Of a stretch of 64,000 nt of DNA, positions 50,657-62,949 are shown piece after piece. This stretch comes from Panonychus citri. Lineage: Eukaryota > Arthropoda > Arachnida > Trombidiformes > Tetranychidae. The translations under genes were made by a program, and so were the position numbers. Position 1 is the first letter of the stretch; the number at the start of each line of letters is the position of its first letter. Location: contig NW_026515501.1 of NCBI RefSeq assembly GCF_014898815.1, positions 248,001 through 312,000 of the forward strand, written 5' to 3'. Under the pieces are notes generated by a model. The model was not told where the DNA came from and did not search any database. It saw only the letters and a list, made by a program, of their open reading frames with translations.

Positions 50657-53472
50657 ATCCGATTCAGTTAACTGAAAAAGTTTGAGACGTTGATTGATTA
50701 GATCAAAATTAATCTTGAGACGACTAATTAAATAGCAATTAACAACATTAGGATAATTAGTGACCATTTGACTTTTTTTAATTGCTATTAAATTAATTAA
50801 CTTTAATAATGAAGATGAACCGTAAATAATTAAGGAGGTAAAGTTGATTGTTGAAATTTAATTAGTTTACTTTAATCAATAATTGAAATCTAAATCTTTT
50901 TTGAAAGGTAAATTTAAATATCAATTAGCAATTGATTAAAAAGAAAAAGGAAAAAATCTAAACAATTTAGTAATTGTTATCAATATAATCACAGAATTCA
51001 TGGTTAATTATTGTTTGTTACATCTAAATAAACAATTATAATCACGGAATCTATTGTGATGATTATATTACAAAAGTTTGATTCAATTCAATTGATTGTT
51101 GATTTTTTCGTGATTAAATCATCAATTGTTTTAATCATGATAATCATTATGATAATTATCATTATGATGATTAAATTGTGCTCATCGATATGCATGATTA
51201 ATCAATTTAACAATTTCCCAATCGAGAAGTAAGTTGATTAATAAAATATAGTAAAACAATCAAAATTAATCAACAACCAAGGATCATCTTTTAATCCAAT
51301 AAACCAAATGATGAACCAATTAATTGTTAACAATCAATGAAAATTGAACAAAACATCAAATTCATCGGTATAAAAATGGTTAACAGTTAATTTTAATTCA
51401 ATTGTAAAGTGACTTTGACCTAATTGCTGACAATTATCATCACCCTATCTCAACAATCAACGCTAATCATAATCAGATTTTAGCACAAAAAAAAGTTTAT
51501 TAATTGAGTTAATCTTTTGTTTGTTGTTAATTTTTGTTTTCTGATGGTTTTAACAATCAAAATTGTTTACCAACTAAATCAACCAAACTAATATGTAACT
51601 GATTGATTGATTAGGATAAATTGTTGCTGCTTCTTCAGCTTGATTATCATCGTGATTAGTACATGAACAAAATGATTAAACGTAACAATTGAAATTGTTT
51701 AAGGTTAACAATTAACATCATAATAATAACAATAATCAGTTTTGAGACAAGGATTGTTATTTATTATCAACTGTAACCATCAACGTCGTAATCAAATTTA
51801 ACTACAATAAAGAGAGAAATTAAATAAATTGTGATACAAGAAAATTAAGCAAAAAGATGAACTTTAATTTGTTCCAATTAAATTTAATTTTATGTTCAAT
51901 TCACAAGATTGACAATTACATTGAAAAGGAAACATTTAATCACAACAGAAATTAATACCTACCTCTGAACAGTAACAGCAACAATTAACTTTTCATCATT
52001 CAAACTTGTTAACATCTAAAGCCAACTAACAATTAGCTGATTATGTCAAACAATTTACATACACAATATATAATTAGACAAAAGGAGAGAGTAAAAAGTT
52101 TAATCATGACAATTAAATATTAAAAATTAACCGATTGATTGTTGATCTCAAAGATTATTGATCATATTTTGTTAAAACAGATGATTAAATCTAATGTATT
52201 GAAAGGAAATGATGAAAGTTGATTGTTATCATTGGAGTGATTAACTAATTCATTTAAAAAAGAGGATATATTAATATTAATTAATCACTATTTATTTGGG
52301 ACTTCCTTTTTTGTATGATAACAATTAAGATGACGATGATGATGATGGCGATAGGGAAGAATCGTCAAGTAAAATTGATTGTAAATATATAAATTGTTGG
52401 TACGATAAATTGTCCAAATTGTAAAGTTAATAAATTATTGAGAGACAATGAGTTAAGTATAAGGTTAATATTTAAATGAATCAAAAAATTATTATGCTTC
52501 ATTATTATTAAGCATATTATTAATTGTCCATAATTGTTTTGACAACGGAAAAAAATGCATCACAGCAAATCATCATAATTTAAACATTGATTGTTAGTCT
52601 ATTGTATTGTTATTTCAATAGATATGATGATGATAATAATGATGATGATGATGATGATTACGATGATAGGAGGGAGAAATAGCAAAGTGGCAAGAGAGAG
52701 AGAGAGAGAGAGAGTGGGTGAAATAAGGCTGATTGAGTGATTAAATAATTTGAACGTTTGTTTGTTTGACAATTTACTAAATGTATTTTTCTAGTAATAG
52801 TAGTAATGACACAATCGCCAATTTCATTTTCTTTGCAACAATGGAAACACTATGATATAATAATAATATGATAATGACAATTAAGTTTTTGTCTCATATA
52901 TTAAAGGGGAGAGAGAGAGAGAGTAGGGTGGGAGAAGGGAAAAGAAGATGAGAGGAAGAGGTTTTTTTGGGTGTGGATGAGGATTGAGTAGAAAGAGAGA
53001 GAGAGAAACAAAATAGGGAAGACAAGTAGTTATTGATTGTAATAGTTGATACCTAATATGATATCATAAATGAGCTAAATATTTGTTTTTGTTTTTGTTT
53101 GTGACATGAGCTTCATCTGAGATTTCATGATTCATGAATAAAAGGCACTAAGGAAGGCACAAAATGATTGCAAATGAGAAAGAGAGAAAAAGAGATTTGA
53201 TTTTGAGAGGGAAGAGTTAGAGAGAGAGAGAGAGAGAGAGAGATTGTAAATAGCTTGAGGTTAAAGATGAGCGATGATTGTTGGCATATATTGCGTGTTA
53301 TGTGTGGTTGAAGTTTTTAATTGCTCTAGTTTGTTTGTGTGGTTGTGATTGATTGCAATTGATTGTTTGCTTATTGTTGGTAGTATTGGTAGTAGAAGTA
53401 GTTATAAGTCTTAATAGTAGTAGAGATAGTGGAAGTAGTAGTGATAGTAGTAGAGTGGTAGTAATAGTGGTC
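50657..53472. other. Intergenic region, no gene seen
   Basis: AT-rich, with GAT and GA microsatellites (about 52,626-52,661, 52,693-52,713 and 53,219-53,243). The right end is probably the 3' UTR of the long how isoform, whose stop is at 53,473-53,475. No domain-bearing ORF. Confidence 0.55.
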
Positions 53473-53537
53473 CTAAGTTGCTGGCCTTTGGTAAGGGTGA
53501 TCTCGGACGCTGGGTGTCCGCCTTGCTTTGCCAGGAC
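53473..53537 (-). CDS. how: Alternative last coding exon of how: nuclear-localisation tail of the long isoform
   Basis: Small exon after a strong CCCTGCAG acceptor. Joined in phase to the donor at 54,953 (ACCG|GTGGGT inside exon 6), it encodes RRTPSVRDHPYQRPAT followed by a TAG stop. This matches the HPYQR-type C-terminal nuclear localisation signal of HOW(L) and QKI-5. If the donor is not used, exon 6 reads on for six codons (GGFFSR end) and stops, giving a form without the signal. The exon sits in a conspicuously GC-rich patch compared with its surroundings, and the 1.4-kb intron before it is otherwise AT-rich. Confidence 0.85.
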
Positions 53538-56500
53538 CTGCAGGGTGGTGGTTGGGATCGTGGATGGATGAGAGTCAGAGAGATGGGAGGAAGGAGGAGG
53601 CATGGGTGATGAGGATGAGGAATCGACGAGGAAATTGTTTGTTTGTTTTAAGGTAAAATTTTGATAATTGAAATTATCAAATGAAGATGATGACGATTGA
53701 AAAATATACCAAAAATAGTGACCATTTGATTGTTTAGTAGTTATAAAAGAGACGATGATGATGATGATAAATCAAGAAGAGGAGGATTGGGAAGGTGGGA
53801 GGAAGTGGGTAGAAAGAGAGAAAGAGAAAGGGAAAAGAAAAGAAAGAGAAGAAAGGAAATGTAAGTTTCGTTAGTAAAGTTATTAAAATATAAAATTAAT
53901 TTGATTTGTTTTTGAAAGATTTAGATTAAGATTATGATTGTGAGAGATTAAGGCAAAAGTTGAAAAATTAAGATAAAAAATAGTAGTCATTTTACAGAGA
54001 TAATTAAGATTCGAGTAGTTATATTGAGAGAGAAAGCAATTGATTGGAATTGATTAAAAAAGTTAGTTTCTCTTTCTCTTCCTCTCTCTCTCTCCCTTTC
54101 GCACAATTAGGAAATTGAGTAATTAAAAGGGAAAATCATTGTAAGTTAATTAAGAGAAAAATAGATTGATTAGCGAAAAGGAATTAAGGAAAATTGGAGG
54201 ATTTTGATTGGAAATGATTATGAATGAAAAGGCAATCAAGAGGATGGAAAAAGTTTGATGAGATGAAGAGAAAACTACTGATCAAAGTTCTGAAATAATT
54301 TAGTTAATCACAGAAAAAGAAAAGAATTAAATAAATTATATGAACAAAAAAGGAAATAAAAAGGGAAAGGAAGATAAATCAATGATTAGTTGATTATCGA
54401 GCAAACTATTAAGCCAATTGAAGATAATCTGAGATTAACGAACAAAATTTTGATTGCATTTTGATTTTAAGATTCTGATAATTGTTTTTTTTTGGATAAT
54501 TTTGAAATCTTTTTATAAATTTAAATAAAAATTGAATGTTATACAAAAAAATTGGTTCCAATAGATTTCATCTGAAATTTAAATTAAAAAGGTTTGAATC
54601 TCAACAATCTTCACAGGGAGAGAGATACAAAATATATACATATATATGCTGAATAATTTGATTCAATTGATTTTTTTGGGTGTATGTGATTGCATAGCAT
54701 ATATATGTATACATTTACGATATAATATAATATATATGGTGATAGGTATAATAATAATAATATAAATCGCTCAGCATTTGGCTTATTAAGTTTGCACAGG
54801 GGGAAAAAACAAAAAAAAATCAACTGAGAGAGAAAACGAAAACGGGAAGAGAAAGAGAAAGAGAAATGGGAGAAGGAGAGAAAGAGAGAAAGAAAGAGAG
54901 AGAGAGAGAAATAGAAAAGAAATAGAGATTCAATTATCGGCTGAAAAACCCACCGGTTGTATCTCCTTGTGATGCTACTTGATATTCTGCTAACAATGGC
55001 GAAGTTAGTGCGGCATATTGATGAAAATCATATGGTGCATATAAAAATCCAGCATCAGCTGGTCCAAGCATAGGAGGAGGAGCTGTACTTCCGTTAAGTA
55101 GAGTGGTGCTTGTTGGCACATGAATATGGCGAGGAGAAAATATAAGTGGAGTACCAAGAGATGTTGCTGTGTGATGTGTACGAATTGGTGTTGTTAGAGC
55201 AATAGGAGGAGCTATTAGTTTCATGTGCTCACTTTCAATACCTATTTGGGTTTAATTTGGTTGATGATGGAAACATGATGATGATGATAAAAGTGTTAAG
55301 GATGATGATTTAACAACATTACGAAGACAAATGGAGGAAAAATTCAACAGGAGATGAATGATGATTGAGTGAGAGTGAAAGATGATTGTGAATGAAAAAG
55401 TGATTATCATCATGAGAACAACATGAGAAGCAGCAAAAGTTTCAGGCCAAAAAGTGTAATACCAACAACCGGAGTATTTAAGGATCATCGGCATCAAACA
55501 AAATAAGTTGATCATGATCATCAATATTCATAAGTGATTGGGTTTCCAGTTTGTGCGAGTTTTGTGAAACCATGAATTGGTCCATTGGGCGCCGAGTGGG
55601 TGAGGCAAATACACACACGAAAAGGGAGAAAAGAGAAAAATAATTTAGATGAGAAAAAAGTGTCGTCAGTTAATTGATTGTTGATCATTAAGATTGATGA
55701 GTGAGTCAAAAATATACACATATACTTATAAATATATAACTACATATTCACAAGTAATATCATAATCACGCACCCAATGCTCTCATCGGAATCATCCATG
55801 ACAGTTCAAAAGAGGGAGGGAGGGAGGGAGAAAGTAAGAGGAGAGGGAGATAGTAGCGTAAATAGATGATCAATGAGTAAGGAGGAAGAGGAAAAAAGGA
55901 GACTGAAAGTCTGAAGATGAGTAAAGAATAGGACAGGAGGGTGAATGATAATTGTGATAGAAGGAGATAGATGAATGTGTGTGTGTGTGAGTGAGTGAGA
56001 GAGAGAGAGAGAGAGAGGAAGGGGAGAAGGTAAAGTACAGTTAAAGATGACAGAAAATTAAGGATTAACCCAGACTGAAATTGATTGAGAAACAATCAAG
56101 ATGAATGATGAACGATTGAGCAATGGTCATGAAAAGAATCACCAACATGAGGACAATCAACTTATTATCAATTATGAAACTTATTGTCAACGTACAATTT
56201 TTCACGGTTCCATCTCGATAGGTTCCATTAATTATGGCCAATTCCATCAATTGACGTTTTTTCAGTTCATCTTCACCTTCAGTCTATAACAAATTAGAAG
56301 CGATAGTGAAGAAGAGAAACAAAAAATTAAAAATGGATTAGAAAGATTAAGATCAAAAACCAGGAAAGAGAAGAGAGAAAATGATCAAGTGGGGAAAAAA
56401 ATCTAAATAAAAGTTTAAATATATTATTCAAGAATAAGAGTGAGAGGGGACACATGAGAAGAAATTGAAGATTTAGCCAAGAAAATCGTTTCGAAAGTTA

Positions 56501-57208
56501 CAACTTACAACAGGAATTAACAATTTTCTAATTTCTTCTACTGCTCTTTTCATCTTGATTGCAGCTCTATTTGGTGTATCCTCTACTGTAATCAAAACAT
56601 GAAGCTCGTCATTCAAATGCTCCCAATTAGGTTTACCCCGATTTTGTTCCTCCTACGTTGTTGATTCACCATCATTATTTTCAACATCATGGGTAAGGGA
56701 TAAATAAAAATAATAATGAATAAAAAAAATGAAAATAAAATTAATAAAAATAAAGAAATTAAAAAATAAAATTCATTCAAGTAAACAAAAAACAAGATCA
56801 GATAATTAAAAAGTTAACGATTGAGAAAAAGAAAAACAATCAAGGCAAAAACATATGATCGATAAAAAGTAAACAAATAGACAAGAAAAAAGATCGACAT
56901 GGAAAATTAATCATTCAAATGGATAAATAAAGAATGACCAATGTTATTAATGATACAAAGTAAATTAAGAATAATCAACATCCGATAGTTTGACAGTTGT
57001 GATACATTAAGTTTCCGGAATAAATCGTTGAGTTGATTAACTGGTTGCTGATGAAAATTGATTTGTACGAATGCCAATGATCAACAAATAGCTTGAAATT
57101 GAATCGGTGAAATTAATGTCAACATAACTTTTTCCTCTTTCTTTTCTTTGGTATGTTTACATTACGTTGTTAAATCATTTCACACTTAAATTCATTTAAC
57201 CTGAGACC

Positions 57209-57247
<39 letters not shown>

Positions 57248-60200
57248 CAATCTCTCTTTCACTCATTCTCTCTCACTAACCCAATCAACCTCCCACTCTC
57301 TCAATGCAGAAAAAAACACACACACCAACACACTCAAGGTTCTTTGAATTAGTTATCCTCTGCATCCTTCATCCATTCACTAATTTGCACAATACTCTAA
57401 ATTCCTATCATTGCTTTTAATTTAATTCTATTGTTATTGTCATTTAAAAAGTGACATTTCCCTCCTAATCTTGCTCTCCCTTTTCTCTGAATATTTACTA
57501 TATGTTAATGGGTAAAAAAAACGGTTCTTTTTGTAAGATTTTGCTTCCTGATAGTAATCACCTACTACACTAATCAACAATATACAAAATAAATACACAC
57601 GTAAACATTAAGATATGTTACCTGAAAGTGAGAAAAGACCTGACACACAAATGTAATATGTAATAATGTAAACATTGATGATTAGGTGAGTGAGTAAAAT
57701 GAATGAATGAACGAGTGAGCGACACATCAACCATGAGATTGACAGGGTAACCTCATTGAGTAAAAAGTAATTTAGAGTAAAAGAAATAGGTAATTGAAAT
57801 CAACGGTTCACAGGTGAACAGATTCACCTAGTATCTTAAATTTTCTTCAGGTAAATAAACAAATCATAATAATCAATTGTAATGATAATCATCATTACTA
57901 GTTAATTACTATTACAGTTATTTACAATTGTATAACTGTAGTAGTTAACAGTTACAATTAAAAGTAGCATTTGTAAACACAATTAAAAACGTGTTGAGAT
58001 GAGTGATTAGATTATAAATATTATATTATAAAAGTGGATTATACAATTGTAATTAATCAGAAGTACGTATCAAATTGAGATTAATCAAGAGGATGAATTA
58101 ATCAATTAATCTAATAATATTTTCTCTTATAAACAACAAGTAACTTAAGTGTTTATACCTGCACTTCTCTCCCTCTCGTTTTCACACTATGTTTATACAC
58201 AGAGTATGAGTGAGTAAATATTAATGATAACAATAGAAATGATGATAGAGAAGAAATAAAAACAATAGGTAATTCCTCTATCACCTGTCATCATAATCAT
58301 TACCACCTTTCATGTAGTATTTTTAGATTAATAAATGTTCATTCAATAAATTGTCGATATCGCTCTTCAAAATCAATTAACACACACTTGAGAGAGTGAT
58401 AGAGTAACATAGATAATTAATAAATCTATAAATCGAATATTGTATTTATAGAAACAGAATAGATTCAATTGAGTAACATGTTGTTAAGTGATGAAGATTC
58501 TGATAGCTGAGATTGTCATCAAATATCTTTAACCTTAAGCTGAAAAGATTATCATTACATACACACAAATTCTGCTAATAGTTTTTAAGTCAATTTGGTC
58601 CAATTTTTGATGGAATTTTTCTCAGATAGAGTGAGTAAGAGAGAGAGAGAGAGAGAGAGAGAGATTAGGAAATATATATGATGAGGATAAAAATTACGTT
58701 ATGATTAACCAATGAGTGTAAAATGATTTCAAATTACAACATAAAGGGAGAGAGAGATTTAAGGAAGATGATTGTGATGATGATTATGGCAAGAGTAAAA
58801 AGTAGTGATAGATTAGTGTGGGAGAGAAAGTGAGGGGGACAAGAAGGACCTTATTTGGGTGTTACCTTGATTACGCCCACTCATTGGATACCTTATAAGG
58901 AGGAGTCACTACTAAAGCAAAAAAGAGCACACCAGGGCTTCATCATCATCCTCATCTTCACATCTTATTTGCTATTTGTCTCTATTCTTTCTCCGAATTT
59001 TTTTTTCTTCGCCTTTCCTTTTTGCTCTCTTACAAAATATCAAGAAAGATAAGATGGGTTTGGGTTAAAAAGAGAAGAAAACAAGAAAAAAGGGGAGTAA
59101 GAGAGCGAAAGAGAGAGAGAAAAAAAGAGAGAGAGAAGATGAAGGAAAAAGTAAAACAAGAACGAATGAGAAGGATGTAAGTTGGCAAGATGCATAAGTG
59201 ACTTTACGTTGCACTCAAAAATAACCTCTCTCTCTCTTTGGATTATTCTTTCATCTTTGGTAAGAGATAGAAGACGAAGAAAGAGAGTATCATCAACGTC
59301 AACATCAATTAGGAAGCGAGAGAAGGATAAAAAAAGAGAGAAAAAATGATAGAGAGGGATAGTGAAGAGAGAGAGAGAGAGGTAAATTTTAGGCTGAAAA
59401 CTTCCTACGCTCATCCTACTCTCTATCAGTGCCTACCTGTTCTGATGATGGAAAGATAGATGAATCAGAATGAAAGATGAAGTAACGATAGAAAAAGAGA
59501 GAAATTTGCAGATTTCCCTAATACAATTTAGAATTAAAATAATAATAACACAATGAAGTTAAGAGGGAGAAGAGAAGAAGAGAAACAAAACGATGGAGAA
59601 AAAGAGTAAAAAGAGTGATGTAAATTAACCATTGTGTATGTAGAGAGAGAAGACGAATGGTAGAGAAAAACAATGAGATACCTTTTTCTTGTCCCTCATA
59701 GATCCACGACCGCGAACCATTACTTTACAACCGGTTTCTTGTTCGAGTTGTTTAGCTGTCATACCACGAGGCCCAAGGATTCTCCCAACAAAGTTATACT
59801 GGTGTTTACAGGTTTTTTCGGTTTTTGTTGATTATGATAATTTGGTATATCCAGAGAGCCAGAGAAAGAGCAAGTGGATGGATGAAGAAAGAGAAATAGA
59901 AACGAGAAAGAAACAAATTACAATCCATTGTATATAACACACACAATCCATAAGATGAAACATGAGTTTTCATGACATATGAAGTTAGCTTGTAATGGAA
60001 ATCTCATTGTGCAACTTACTTCAGGATATTCTTTAGCAGGTACATAAACTTTCTCTTGTTGCTGTACAATTTGACCTTCAGGATCTGGCAATAATAAAGG
60101 CTTCTTTTCTTCACCTTCCATGTGAAAAAGTGAATCTCGGACCCTTTTTATTTCTAGGTTGTTGTGAGATGATCAAAGAGAAATAGAAAGAGAATTTTTT

Positions 60201-60925
60201 TTAGTAAACATCAATACATAAAAATGAAGGTGAAAATGAAGAGAATATATATATGTATAGAATAGAATAGAAGAGAAAAAAAGCAAAAAAAAAAGAGAAG
60301 AGAAAAAAATTGTTGTGGTAACAGTGGTGAGGGTTAAAAGTGGTTAGTGTTTCATGAAGATGGTGAATTTCAAAGATATTGAATCACTAATATTTATCAT
60401 TGAGAATCTTTTGCCTTTTATTTTGCACCAACAAAAAGGAGATATAGAAAAGAGAAATTTTCAAGAGATTTGTTTTGTTTTATATTCTTATAAAATAAAG
60501 AATAAGAAAAAAACACAAGATAGTCAACAAGTTGGAGAGAAAAAAACAAGAAATTCTAAAAAAAGAGTATAATACAAACCATTGTCAACCAGCCTTTGAA
60601 TGTGAACAAATACATTTGGAAATGCTTGTAAACGGATCCTGTCCTTAAGTAATTGTGCCAGATAATCAGCTGAATTAGATCCATTGATAATTAACACATT
60701 ATTGTTACTATTAGGTGAACATGAGCTGTTGGTTGAAGATGGACTTGTTGGCGATCCAATACTACAAACAGAAGTATTTAGATTGGTGTTTGTAGGAGAG
60801 GAGATGTTGTTATTATTATTGTTAACAATATTCACCGAATTGATATTATTAACGTTGTCTAGATTATTATTATTATTAACGTTATTTAAATTATTGTTAA
60901 CACTGGTTAAACTTGCATTGATCAT
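53473..60925 (-). CDS. how: Held out wings / quaking-type STAR RNA-binding protein, seven coding exons, two C-terminal isoforms
   Basis: KH-domain RNA-binding protein of the STAR family, controlling splicing, stability and export of target mRNAs (muscle, tendon, glia in insects). Coding exons, 5' to 3': 60,580-60,925; 60,020-60,153; 59,682-59,798; 56,509-56,652; 56,196-56,283; then 54,954-55,241 joined to 53,473-53,537 (long form), or 54,934-55,241 read through to its own stop (short form). All splice phases agree. Exon 1 has an Asn/Ser-rich N-terminus, then the Qua1 dimerisation domain (ADYLAQLLKDRIRLQAFPNV). The KH domain follows (YNFVGRILGPRGMTAKQLEQ with the GPRG loop near residues 169-172; GKPNWEHLNDELHVLITVED), then Qua2 (EGEDELKKRQLMELAIINGT). 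The tail matches insect HOW (APYDFHQYAAL). Lengths are about 393 (long) and 378 (short) residues; Drosophila HOW(L) is of similar size. The start at 60,925 is the first ATG; upstream in-frame sequence stays open briefly, so the N-terminus is uncertain. Confidence 0.93.
53538..54933 (-). other. how: how: short-isoform 3' UTR / intron 6 of the long isoform
   Basis: Noncoding stretch between the alternative stop at 54,934 and the last exon. It is purine-rich on the + strand with GA tracts near 54,850-54,910 and alternating TA near 54,635-54,745. It would be 3' UTR in the short isoform and intron in the long one, so it is a natural place for elements that control the choice. Confidence 0.6.
55242..56195 (-). 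other. how: how intron 5
   Basis: 954-bp intron between the Qua2 exon and the C-terminal exon, with donor GTACGT and acceptor AAATAG. It contains a GA tract at 55,997-56,016 and a relatively GC-rich patch at about 55,540-55,620 discussed in the findings. Confidence 0.7.
57212..57244. repeat. (CT)n microsatellite in how intron 3
   Basis: About sixteen uninterrupted CT units. Confidence 0.9.
58637..58664. repeat. (GA)n microsatellite in how intron 3
   Basis: About fourteen uninterrupted GA units. Confidence 0.9.
58891..58900. promoter_or_regulatory. Candidate CArG box (SRF-type site) in how intron 3
   Basis: CCTTATAAGG, a perfect palindromic match to CC(A/T)6GG. It sits in a less AT-rich patch (about 58,855-58,930) that also has a CGCCCACTC stretch. 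The how gene is expressed in muscle in insects, so a muscle enhancer is plausible, but one site is weak evidence. Confidence 0.3.
60154..60579 (-). other. how: how intron 1
   Basis: 426-bp intron between the Qua1 exon (donor GTTTGT) and the exon starting EIKRVRDSLF (acceptor CCTAG). AT-rich, no other feature seen. Confidence 0.75.
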
Positions 60926-61097
60926 GATGTTGTTGGTGATATAATTTGATTTAACGAGAGAAAGAAAAAAAAATACAATTAAAGATGATTAAAACCAACA
61001 ACTTCCAATCACCATTGAAACTGATGAAAGAGAATCTCTTTTATTTTCTTTAACATTTGCTTTCTTTTTTTCTTTCAATCAGTAAATAGAATTTTCG

Positions 61098-61381
61098 ATT
61101 ACCTGCTGCCATCTAACGTTCGTAAAGTTTACTAATTTTGTGGAATTTTTTTTCTCACAATTTTTTCCAAAATTAATTTTCGTTTGTATTTCTATTAATC
61201 GTTTCTGATTTAATTTCTGATGATTGAAGATTCGTTTTTGTTGATTAGAATTAATTTTGTTGTTAATTTTTGTTGTGTCTTCTTGTTGACTTTGATTTGC
61301 ATTTTGTTTCTTTTTGTTTTCCTTTTGGTTCGTTGGTAAGTTTTTTTTAGTTTTTGTTGTTGTTGTTTTTTTCTCGTTCAT
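61098..61381 (-). other. Possible upstream (5' UTR or N-terminal) exon of how
   Basis: A 100-codon Lys/Asn/Gln/Thr-rich frame starts at 61,381 and reaches a good donor (GGCAGCAG|GTAATC) at about 61,097. It is just upstream of how exon 1 on the same strand and has the low-complexity style of insect HOW N-termini. However, the nearest acceptor I see (TTCATCAG, near 61,030) leads to stops before the how start codon. If spliced, it is therefore more likely 5' UTR. Confidence 0.25.
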
Positions 61382-62949
61382 TTGTGTTAACCATTTACTT
61401 TACAATCAAATTGTTTCTAGTTAATGTTAATCATGTTTTTAAATTGAACTGAATTGAGAGACTTGCCTGATTACTATGGTGAGTTTTTTGTTTTTTCAAT
61501 TGTTCTTTTTGATTTGGTTGAGATTGATAGAAGAAAATTTTCTTTCGAATCCAAGAAGATACTAAATATCTAATATCGGGATCAAGTTTAACGTTAATAA
61601 ACCGTTAAAATGAGTCCCGATAGTAGATAAAAATATCTAATTGAAAAATTGAAGGCAAAAAAAAAGTCAAACAATTAACTGGACCATCAATTAATGACCA
61701 TAACGTTTCCTGACTAATTGTTTAAGTGTTGCTAAATTGATTGGGTGAACAATTAAAGTCTCAATGTTTAAATATAAACAACGTTTAATTTGAATAGTCA
61801 GTTGACTTTTTTTGTTCACCTTATTACTTAATCCATATTAAGCTAATCACCTTTGTTAACATAACCTCTTATTAGATTACCAGTTTATTTATTTTTAATT
61901 GTCCTAACAATTAGTCACCCCCAGGGTAAATCATCACGTTAATCAACCCTTTTAATCATTGGTTTAATAAGCCAAAAAAAAGGTAACTGACAATTTGTTT
62001 TAATTTTTTGTAATAATTTTTTTTTACTTCTCTCTTTAGTATCTTTGATCGTTTGTCCAAAGGTGTTGGTCATTTTTACATAATAATTGGAACATAATTT
62101 ATTAATTGTGACTGTAATTTCTCTGTGTGTGGGTGAATAATTAATAACTAACAATTAACGTTGTCTTCTTTTCACTCTCTCTCAATAATCTTTCAATTAG
62201 TAATCCGTTTGTTGCCATTTTCTTCAATTGGAAATTTAATTCTCTTCTATTCTCTTTGTGCGTCCATCTTGGATTTCTGGAAATTTCTATAAACAAAAAA
62301 GAGACACCAAAGGGTTTGGATTTTTTTCTGTTTTCCAAGGTAAGTTAATTTCTTATTTTTGTCATTTTTTTGGTTTAATTGTTTCATTATGATTAGATTT
62401 CCTCTCTTCCTTTTCCTTTACGATAACATTTAATGGTTTATGTTTAATTTGGTTAGTAATTAAGTCTCGATGAACATTTTGATGATTTAGATGATTCCTT
62501 TTGTTTTTTTTCCATTCTGTTATAAATTATGGTTGGCTGTGTATTCTTGTTGTATATTTAGTAGATTTATGTGTATATATTGATGTTTGTTTTTCTCTTG
62601 ATGATGATGATGATTATAGAGGGAAGATGACACAAAAAAAAGAGTTTTCTTGTTTTTCGTTATTACATTTAGATGTATGTATAATATTTATATTGTTTGT
62701 GTGATGTTGACAGTTTGACTTTAATAGGCTTTGATTTTCATCCTCACACGATAAAGGCCTGATCAGAAAAAAAAGATTCCATGATGATGACGATGACGAT
62801 GATAAGAAATGACGACGACGATGATAATGATGTCTCCTTGTTTTAGTGTTTTTCTTTGCCTCTTCTTTAATTGTATATATTTGTATTTGTGTTGTGTGTG
62901 TGTGTGTTTTTTTTTCATATGATTTCGGTGGTTAATGATGTTGATTGGG
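61382..62949. other. Intergenic region between how and Pka-R2
   Basis: Probably the how promoter region and the 3' UTR of Pka-R2. It contains a long imperfect hairpin at 61,557-61,637. A clean plus-strand donor-like site (CCAAG|GTAAGT) at 62,340 has no associated ORF. Short GAT and GA repeats occur near 62,780-62,830. Confidence 0.5.
61557..61637. ncRNA. Long imperfect hairpin, candidate microRNA precursor
   Basis: Paired blocks in order: AGATA/TATCT, ATCTA/TAGAT, TATCGGGA/TCCCGATA, TCA/TGA and TTTAACG/CGTTAAA, closing on a loop of about ten nt. Only small bulges separate the blocks, giving a stem of roughly 25-28 pairs over 81 nt, the size and shape of an animal pre-miRNA. I do not recognise the arms as a known microRNA. 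The strand is undetermined. Confidence 0.35.

Larger units (their letters stand above)
56653..59681 (-). other. how: how intron 3 (within the KH domain)
   Basis: 3.0-kb intron splitting the KH-domain coding region between RDKKK and EEQNRG, the same place where the protein sequence joins without loss. It contains (CT)n at 57,212-57,244, (GA)n at 58,637-58,664, a perfect CArG box at 58,891-58,900 and many GA tracts. No other coding exon is seen inside. Confidence 0.75.

Noticed and set aside
53298..53603. 101-codon minus-strand frame over the how 3' region
   Set aside because: Wrong frame. The same bases in the frame fixed by splicing from exon 6 encode the HPYQR tail and a stop, which has clear homology.
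54385..54391. ACTAAT site on the minus strand as a HOW/QKI response element (autoregulation)
   Set aside because: The core plus a TAAT half-site is present, but such sequences occur dozens of times in this AT-rich window by chance.
62320..62345. Plus-strand CCAAG|GTAAGT as the donor of a divergent gene
   Set aside because: A good donor motif, but no upstream coding or downstream exon, and the next gene to the right runs on the other strand.
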